A stretch of DNA of 64,000 nucleotides from Branchiostoma lanceolatum (Eukaryota > Chordata > Leptocardii > Amphioxiformes > Branchiostomatidae), in assembly GCF_035083965.1 (NCBI RefSeq), contig NC_089727.1, positions 1,059,501 through 1,123,500 of the forward strand, read 5' to 3'. Within the stretch, counting starts at the first letter, position 1; the number at the start of each line of letters is the position of its first letter. A model generated the notes under the pieces. It saw nothing but the letters and a program-made list of their open reading frames with translations, ran no database searches and had not been told where the DNA came from. Made by a program: the position numbers and the translations under genes. This document shows, one piece after another, positions 59,201 to 64,000 of the stretch.

Positions 59201-62200
59201 ACGTTTTGTGTCTTTTGCTGCCTTCAATATCATATTTTACGTTCCCACATGCTGCCCGACCGGGCCCCGAATTGGAAATGGGACCGAAGCATAAACAAGA
59301 CAAGTTAGGAGGTGGTTTTGTACTGTAGGGTGCACTTCGAGTTGAATGTATGGTTTAATGGACTCTTACGCTGCTATTTATTTTGCGTTGTTCCATGTCA
59401 TTATTCCCTCGTTCGGTCTGTGCGTTTTGTTTCCCCCTGTGTTCTCTTGGAGAGACGCCGTTGATACAAACACTTGCCCGAGCGTGTCACCACTGTGCGG
59501 TGAGTGAATACGTGTTGGCACAGATGAAAGAGCGTCTTTCACTGGCTGCAAATTGGGACGTGGGAAACAAAGCTAACAGTGGCGGGGGACGAGAGGAGTG
59601 AACTTAACCCGGTATTGGTGTAGACTTTACTAGAGAGCACACAACACCTGTAGAACTTCTTCTTTAACCCCAAAAAAGGGATCCATCCTCCAAAAATTAA
59701 CACAGCGTGCTCAAAAATATAAAGGATACAAGTAGCTGCAGTATTAATGAAAGCTGCTAGTGTGTTCTTAATCATTTCTTCCTAGATCCGAAAATTCCCT
59801 ACGTACCACGTACCGACGAAAACATGAAAAATCCGTGATTGTTACTTGGAGTTACAGCAAACCGTCTATACTGATGACCATCTATGCATAAAGACCACTT
59901 GGCCATTGTAGTAATTTTTGGTAGTCCCTTAGATAATTTTCCACATTGACACGAGCATAATTACGAAATCCTGTCTATAGTAGCCACCTGTGGTAGGTAT
60001 ACTGTGACCATATTTTCAAGTTTCTCGAGTGTTGACTATAGCCAAGTTTGATCGCATGTTGTTTTTCTTAACACAACCACACCTACAGCACCGAGAACAC
60101 ATGTTGCTCCTCCATAACTGACAGACGTAAAAACCGCCCTGTGGCGTGACCAGTGTTTGTGGTGGCCCAGACAGGTGAACAGCTCGCTAACGTAACTAAT
60201 GGGCAGGTTTACATCTAAAGCGCGGCGCTAGCGCTGTTCTTAATGAACATGTTTATTACTTCAGCACGGTGCTGTTATTAATGGACGGGTTTACACGTCG
60301 AGCAGGCTGTTAGCTCCGATATACAACTCATACGCATGATGAGGGCCGGGGTTTGTCGTAAAGGATGGTGATTCATAGGCTCAATGCCTACTTCAATACA
60401 GCTCGTTACCAAGTAGATCCCTCCTAGGATGCGTGCAAAATGCAAGAAACTGGATGGAGTATATATATGATCAACACCATGTTCTCGGTGTCGTTTGGTT
60501 TAAGTGTTTGTTTTGAGTGTAAAGAAACCATACATACTGAGCAAAATGAGGTGAACAGAACGTGATACAAACTAAATCCAACAACTGAATAACGCCTCTA
60601 ACACAATCAGATGTTCCAGACATCATCCTCTGTCTTTCCTCAGTGAATTGTGATGAGCCTTCGAAGATATGTGGAACTAGTAGAACCGGGATATTGTATG
60701 TTCCTGAATGTCTAAACTTTATCGACATCGACGTAAGGTGAACAAAATGAATCCAAGAGAAAGCCCAATTGACCTCGAGACTTAAGACAACCAATAATGA
60801 TTGGGTGATTCTGTCTTAACTCATTCTCTGTATTAGAAGAAACAATGTGTAGAGGAAACACGTTGGCGGAGAAGGGGGTACGTCGTGTAAACGTAGACAA
60901 GGTATGCATCTACGTTTTCTGCACTGACCCCTTTGCCCGTCCTTCCACGTTTACCTCTTAAAAAACCAGACATCCCTGAAAGTGGGTTATTTGTCCCTTG
61001 AAGTGGTTATTTCCAGCTTGTGAAAAGCGCACGGATCATGCTTACACCGTGATTACGATTACGGGTCGGTATCAGGGATTAGGGTCACGGCATAATCCGC
61101 GCTAATCCCCCGGCATGTCGGTAAGCACAAAACACGCCGCTGTGCGGTAAGAACATAATCTGCGCCTGTGTCCTTTCGAGGGGCTCGGGCGCAATCTGTA
61201 TCATGCAGGGATTCATCTAAATCAGGAAAGAGGGGCGCTGCACCCTCTTGTTTCAGCCCAGCACCCCCTTGTTGAATTCAGATTTTAGCTTAATATCCAG
61301 CATACAGCCTTCACTCAGCAATCGATTTCTCCATAAATACATAGAATTCGCTCCCTCACCACTGTCTGCTCCCTCTTATAAAATTTTTCTAGAAAAACCC
61401 CTGTCATGGTTCCTAATCCCCGGGCATTCTTTACTGCATTTCTATAGGGATTTACGGTAAGACTCGGTCATCGTGTGACGGAGGAGAAGGCACGGGCACG
61501 CCATATATAGTTTGGCCAATTTAAGCACACCTAGTCATCTCTACTCTTCTCAGTATTACCAAATTTCGAGTTCCCAGTCCGTGAGTCCGAGTGCGATACC
61601 AAATATCTGACAGATTGCTCATATCGAATTTCATAGATAAAGAACGAACTTTCTCTTTTACGTGTTTACGTGTTTTGTTTTGGGACGGTGTTAAACCTAT
61701 TTGTGTTTTCATACAAGGAAGAAATCAACTTAGCCTACATACCGCTCTCTCTGCTTAGTATTGTAGGGTCCTGTGTGGCCCAAGGGCTATAGAAATGGAG
61801 ATGGGCACCGCTCCTATACACCAAAATGTGTACGAAGGATTTTACTTACCTAGGACTGACATAGGAGGGCATAGGACCCACCTGACAACATCTAGAGCTG
61901 TCGCACCAGGTACGCGGATCATAAATAGTTCCTGCACTCCGATAACTCCCGGCGCGACTGTATACCTGTCAGACTGTGTTTGGGCTCACCTGGACTGCAC
62001 AGGTAAACCTCTCACCTGTGCTGCACAGGTAAACCTCTCACCTGTGCTGCACAGGTAAACCTCTGTCTTCAACAGGTTCTAATTAAGAACCCCAGGTCTG
62101 TTGTTACCGTATCTCCTTCGCTGTCTTTGTGTCGCCGTGTTTCGTGACTTGTGAACATATTTCCGTCTTGTAAGGACACCTGGCAGCCGTCTTAAAGTAA

Positions 62201-62996
62201 ACTTTGGGACGGAGTCATGCCCCAAGGCGAACCACCAACAAACAGACTACATGTTACTGTCATGTACAGTACACACGGTGGGCACGCAGAAAAGGCACTG
62301 ACAATTCCGCGACATTTTTCTGATATAAACAACCTAGCAAGAACGTACCTTGATCAAGCTATATAAAATTATGTATATCGAATATGTTAATTCCGTTCGG
62401 ACTATAAGTGTTTATCTCAGTTTTAATAATGACAGTTCCATTTCACCTTAGGGGTAACGTCACCCGACTCTTGTATTATGAAGCCCTGGGCATTTCTTTA
62501 TTTAAAAGAATTACTTTGGTTGAACAAGTTTGGTCGGAAATTTATATATGTCTCATCTCTAGCACACCTGTCCGACAGGTGTGCTAGAGATGAGACATAT
62601 ATCAATATCAAGGGCCTTCAGCTCTAGCACACCCGTCTCACCTATAGCAGACCTGCCTCATCTCTAGCACACCTGTCTCACCTTTAGCACACCTGTCTCA
62701 CCTTTAGCACACCTGTCCCTGCCCCCCGCCAGCCTGAGCCCGTCCCGTGTGCCGGCCAGCACGCCCCGGACGTGCCGGATCCGCGCCACCAGCTCGCCGC
62801 TCTCCCGGGCGCACTCCTCCAGCACCCCGGTCAGCTCCTGCAGCAGCCCCGCCACCTTCCCGCGGGACAGCCCGGCCCTCCCCGCCGCCTGGATCCGCGC
62901 GTTCTCCCGCTCCAGCTGCCGCGCCAGCGCCTCCACCTGCGCCACGACCTGCCGCGGCTGGAGACCCGGCTCCGCCTCGCCGACTGGACCCGACAT
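44264..62996 (-). CDS. DTHD1: DTHD1-like protein: coiled coil, acidic linker, ZU5-like modules, C-terminal death domain, 12 exons
   Basis: Exons on the minus strand: 62996-62702 (probable), 53765-53078, 51801-51477, 50951-50763, 49813-49602, 49046-48837, 48009-47775, 47229-47089, 46512-46315, 45756-45699, 45140-45001, 44422-44264. Phases agree throughout and the sum is 2850 nt, or 949 aa. Residues 1-98 are Leu/Glu/Arg-rich and probably coiled coil. Residues 100-327 form a highly charged Glu/Asp/Lys linker. Residues about 329-570 hold two ZU5-like modules (RIELNFPPGSV; VSLSLSPGLRL...PVDVTVPCP). Residues 851 to about 935 are a death domain (DWLQWLASEIDEDWDLLGHHL; LCRALSRVGRRDLAEEL). ZU5 plus a C-terminal death domain without ankyrin repeats or a membrane segment fits DTHD1 better than UNC5 or PIDD. 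The exon 6 donor (AA/GTACGA) and the first exon are the least certain parts. Confidence 0.72.
45167..45215. mobile_element. Solo end of the CAGTCAAACCTG family
   Basis: TACAGTCAAACCTGTACTAG followed by a TACATAAGGACCACCTGTAC string matches the left end of the family. It abuts the partial copy of the death-domain exon at 45207-45266. Confidence 0.7.
45207..45266 (-). repeat. Partial copy of the DTHD1-like death-domain exon 11 start
   Basis: CAGTCCTCGTCTATCTCTGA, GGCCAACCACTGCAGCCAGT and CGTTAACTAAAGGGCCTAAT repeat the first 57 or so bases of exon 11 (45140-45083). The acceptor is changed from CTGGGG to CTAATG (plus strand), so the AG is lost. Confidence 0.9.
46085..46145 (-). mobile_element. 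LINE 3'-end fragment
   Basis: On the minus strand, CAGGGTCATCTGAAAAGCAG is followed by GGTAAAATAAATAAAATTG. This resembles CR1/L2-type tails. Related 'GGTAACTGATTTYCAAGGGAG' strings at 45870, 51270 and 32860 suggest more scattered LINE tails. Confidence 0.5.
46892..46990 (+). mobile_element. tRNA-derived SINE head or tRNA pseudogene
   Basis: TAGCCTAGTGG at 46903-46913 is an A box and GGTTCTAATCC at 46958-46968 a B box with one mismatch. The segment starts CCGAACCTTTTAGCC, as does the minus-strand copy at 25262. The acceptor stem does not close as in a functional tRNA. Confidence 0.65.
47436..47755. mobile_element. CAGTCAAAACTG-family element in DTHD1-like intron 7
   Basis: It begins ATACAGTCAAAACTGCATG and ends GTACAGGTTTTACGGTATAC. 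Internal parts (GTGTCAATGGGAAAAATTAT; AAAAAGTGATCACATTGG) match the copy near 33960-34010. Internal TACAGGTTTGACTG at 47678 suggests a nested or composite copy. Confidence 0.65.
48052..48255 (-). repeat. Two extra copies of the DTHD1-like exon 7 start with acceptor
   Basis: 48052-48160 repeats the first about 95 bases of exon 7, its acceptor (CGATGAACCTGAAAAGGGCG on the plus strand) and about 40 bp of intron. 48190-48255 is a shorter third copy with an internal deletion. The copies differ from the exon by few bases. Each retains an AG, so they are potential decoy acceptors. Confidence 0.93.
48268..48400. repeat. Dispersed unit containing a copy of the DTHD1-like exon 4 end (copy a)
   Basis: ACCAAGGACATAGCCATGAT, then TACTGCTTTCCCCACCTGCAC, then TTTAAGACGCCCGC. 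The last part equals the end of exon 4 and its donor (50752-50783). Sister copies are at 49979-50090 and 50515-50665. Confidence 0.85.
49979..50090. repeat. Dispersed unit containing a copy of the DTHD1-like exon 4 end (copy b)
   Basis: Same order of blocks as copy a. The donor complement is changed to CATCAGCACG, so it would not splice. A (CTTT)n run follows at 50091-50109. Confidence 0.85.
50515..50665. repeat. Dispersed unit containing a copy of the DTHD1-like exon 4 end (copy c)
   Basis: It lies about 100 bp from the true exon 4 end and retains CTCACCTGCACGTTCAAGAC, that is, an intact GTGAGG donor on the minus strand, followed by TTTACATGGGAAGCTTCCGA as in copy a. Confidence 0.85.
53766..56970. 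other. DTHD1-like intron 1, proximal part
   Basis: No coding exon is supported. 54178-54360 is a degenerate tandem repeat of about 60 bp (TTGCAACATTGTCAGACGTTC, about four units). A GC-rich block near 54790-54840, with GGCCGCGCGGCCGGGGCCG, might mark an internal promoter. A retroposon-like tail, AAAATAAAGGCTTTGACTTGACTTGAC, is at about 55806. A fragment of the CCTGTCACACTTGTGCGTAT element is at about 56490-56521. Confidence 0.45.
56971..57171. mobile_element. 201-bp MITE with CCTGTCACACTTGTGCGTATA terminal repeats
   Basis: The left end CCTGTCACACTTGTGCGTAT and the right end ATACGCACAAGTGTGACAGG are inverted, and sub-terminal ATGAGTTGCGCAT / ATGCGCAACTCAT are also mirrored. The core is AT-rich and non-coding. 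A solo right end is at about 56490-56521. No target-site duplication could be fixed. Confidence 0.85.
57883..58757. mobile_element. 875-bp non-autonomous TIR element
   Basis: The left end GGGCGTATTCAGTCACGTGAC and the right end GTCACGTGAATACGCCC are inverted. GCCATGTTGGTGCTCAC / GTGAGCACCAACATGGC continue the repeat, for arms of about 60 bp. TATA lies on both sides (57879-57882 and 58758-58761). Frames inside are short and unrecognised. Confidence 0.85.
59091..59290. mobile_element. 200-bp MITE with GC-rich terminal repeats
   Basis: The left end GCTTCAGTCCCATTCCCAAT, continuing CCGGGGCCCGGCCGGGC, mirrors the right end CCCGACCGGGCCCCGAATTGG, then AAATGGGACCGAAGC. Arms are about 35 bp around an AT-rich core. 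The GC-rich arms stand out in an AT-rich intron. Confidence 0.85.
59868..60055. mobile_element. Degenerate CAGTCAAACCTG-family copy
   Basis: GACCATCTATGCATAAAGACCACTTGGCC, TGGTAGTCCCTTAGATAATTTT and ACTATAGCCAAGTTTGATCG follow the same order as in the 27502-27757 element, with decayed ends. Confidence 0.6.
60060..62540. other. DTHD1-like intron 1, distal part
   Basis: No supported exon. It includes a dispersed-repeat fragment at about 61740-61800 (CTCTCTCTGCTTAGTATTG, then GTGTGGCCCAAGGGCTATAG), which matches the SINE-like copy near 16040-16100. A 26-bp tandem repeat is at 61996-62062 (CACCTGTGCTGCACAGGTAA units). Confidence 0.5.
62544..62602. repeat. 59-bp near-perfect palindrome
   Basis: ATATATGTCTCATCTCTAGC... 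with 29-bp arms and a single C at the centre (62573). It is built from the same TCTCATCTCTAGCACACCTG unit that is tandemly repeated just beyond it at 62620-62715, here in inverted orientation. Confidence 0.95.
62620..62715 (-). repeat. 20-bp tandem repeat overlapping the end of the probable first DTHD1-like exon
   Basis: Units TCTCACCTTTAGCACACCTG (plus strand) each place AAAG/GTGAGA on the minus strand, so several near-identical splice donors follow one another. The donor giving the phase needed by the next exon is at 62701-62700. Confidence 0.85.
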
Positions 62997-63002
62997 GGCT
63001 CC

Positions 63003-63230
63003 GAACTTTCACGGTACAGCTCTGAACTTTCACGGTACAGCTCTGAACTTTCACGGTATAGCTCTGAACTTTCACTGTACAGCTCTGATCTTTCAGTTTC
63101 ACGGTACAGCTCTTAACTTCCACGGTACAGCTCTGATCTTTCAGTTTCACGGTACAGCTCTGAACTTTCACGGTTTAGCTAGCTCTAAATTTTCACGGTA
63201 CAGCTCTAAATTTTCACGGTGCAGCTCTGA
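63003..63230. repeat. 21-bp tandem repeat upstream of the probable DTHD1-like start
   Basis: About ten units of ACGGTACAGCTCTGAACTTTC with variants, some extended by CTTTCAGTTTC. They directly precede (on the minus strand) the ATG at 62996, so they lie in the 5' UTR or promoter. Confidence 0.93.
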
Positions 63231-63620
63231 ACTCGCCAAGTTGTCTTTCACGGTCCACAACAAACGACGTACAACACAGACGCCCGTAAAGATGTACAGT
63301 AATTCCTTTAGCGTTTCAAAGTAGGCGACGGTTACAGCAAAACTAGGCGAAGTAACTTTAGTACTAGTAGGTGTTCTGTCCCTCTCACAGTGGGTACTAC
63401 AACTGAGGGGCCGGCTGTACCTCGCCAACTGGACCCGACATCTCTGAACTTTCACGGGGAAGCTCCGGACTCCCAAAGTTGTCTCTCACGGTCCAAAACA
63501 AACGACAAAAGGCACAGCAACGTCTGAAAGGTTCCACAGCAAGCGACGGTTTCAGCAAACTAGACGAAGTAATTGATAGTGTAGTGTCCTCTCACAGTGA
63601 CAATGGGTACTACTCCTGTA
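63225..63620 (-). repeat. Duplicated upstream block including a second, truncated start region
   Basis: 63225-63415 resembles 63465-63620 (GTTGTCTTTCACGGTCCACA / GTTGTCTCTCACGGTCCAAA; CTCTCACAGTGGGTACTAC / CTCTCACAGTGACAATGGGTACTAC). In addition, 63415-63455 repeats the start codon area of the first exon: a minus-strand ATG at 63441 gives MSGPVGE as at 62996, then stops after 14 residues. Confidence 0.85.
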
Positions 63621-64000
63621 GGGCCGGTCCGCCCTCTGCCCTATGCAGACGAAAACATGACGACAAACTTTCCCGCTGCGACTCCACAACTCCTCAAAGT
63701 TGTCTGGCACGAAGTAGGATGAAAGACGAACGCCACTTGCCCTCCAAAATGCTGACAGCCCTCCCCTTATTGTAGAAATCCAGCAGAGGTACCCGGTACC
63801 GTGTCCCTTCCTACGGGGTCGTGTGGTGCCACTGACGATACGATTGAACCGGACCGCGTCGCCCGTTGCCAAGGCGACGGTGACTATCGCGTGACGACGT
63901 CACTCACAATCTGCCCTGATCGCCGGTTGCTCTGAGGGAAAAAATTTTAAGATTCCGAGAAAATCGCGAGGAGGGGTAGGAATAAAGTTTTCCCGGCGTT
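63621..64000. other. Upstream flank at the window end
   Basis: No exon is supported. The sequence contains CACGTG-like and GACGTCAC strings (63895-63904) that could belong to a promoter, but a transcription start cannot be placed. Confidence 0.25.

Noticed and set aside
62749..63324. 191-codon plus-strand frame over the first DTHD1-like exon
   Set aside because: It is antisense to the coiled-coil frame, Pro/Ser/Ala-rich from GC content, and runs into the 21-bp tandem repeat.

Overview
This is a eukaryotic, intron-rich window. It most likely comes from a cephalochordate (amphioxus, Branchiostoma-like). That is an inference from a vertebrate-like KLHL8 gene, a DTHD1-like ZU5/death-domain gene, an NXPE-family gene, and very many short inverted-repeat elements and minisatellites. 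Nothing here looks bacterial or viral.

Five multi-exon protein genes can be reconstructed with exact splice phases. (1) A cytosolic sulfotransferase on the minus strand (4968-1620, 6 exons, 286 aa). (2) An NXPE-family gene on the plus strand (6845-15810, 11 exons, 1080 aa). It has a signal anchor, a very long Ser/Thr/Pro-rich stalk, the NXPE domain, an extra R-type-lectin-like insert and a C-terminal PC-esterase domain. (3) A plus-strand gene (16722-25610, 10 exons, 526 aa) joining a signal anchor, an FkbM-type methyltransferase domain and a degenerate polysaccharide-deacetylase (NodB)-like domain. (4) A KLHL8 orthologue on the minus strand (40552-29192, 12 coding exons, 585 aa; a non-coding first exon is probable near 42263). 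(5) A DTHD1-like gene on the minus strand (ends at 44264; certain exons begin at 53765; a probable first exon lies at 62996-62702). It has a coiled coil, an acidic linker, ZU5-like modules and a C-terminal death domain. Genes 1 and 2 are head to head. Genes 2 and 3 are tandem. Genes 3 and 4 are tail to tail. Genes 4 and 5 are tandem on the minus strand.

The most unusual feature is that all five genes carry local duplications of sequence at or next to their exon edges, usually taking a splice site along. The extreme case is a 65-bp array at 18455-20733. It repeats the end of exon 3 of gene 3 together with its splice donor, giving 35 donors spaced exactly 65 nt apart. Other cases are three BTB exons in KLHL8, five copies of the terminal exon end in gene 3, two last exons in the sulfotransferase, and several in the DTHD1-like gene.

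Mobile sequence is abundant. It includes a 5'-truncated CR1/L2-like LINE (about 30330-31612), a family with CAGTCAAACCTG terminal repeats and TA target sites, an 80-bp palindromic element with a 9-bp target-site duplication, three further TIR elements inside the 9-kb DTHD1 intron, tRNA-derived SINE heads, and a dispersed repeat rich in ATGCAAAT. The long stretches between genes hold these repeats and no further convincing coding sequence.

Genes 2 and 3 both encode membrane-anchored proteins expected to work on glycans in the secretory pathway, and gene 1 transfers sulfate. A functional link between them is only a suggestion from proximity. All exon models are read by eye from the sequence and splice phase, without transcript support.
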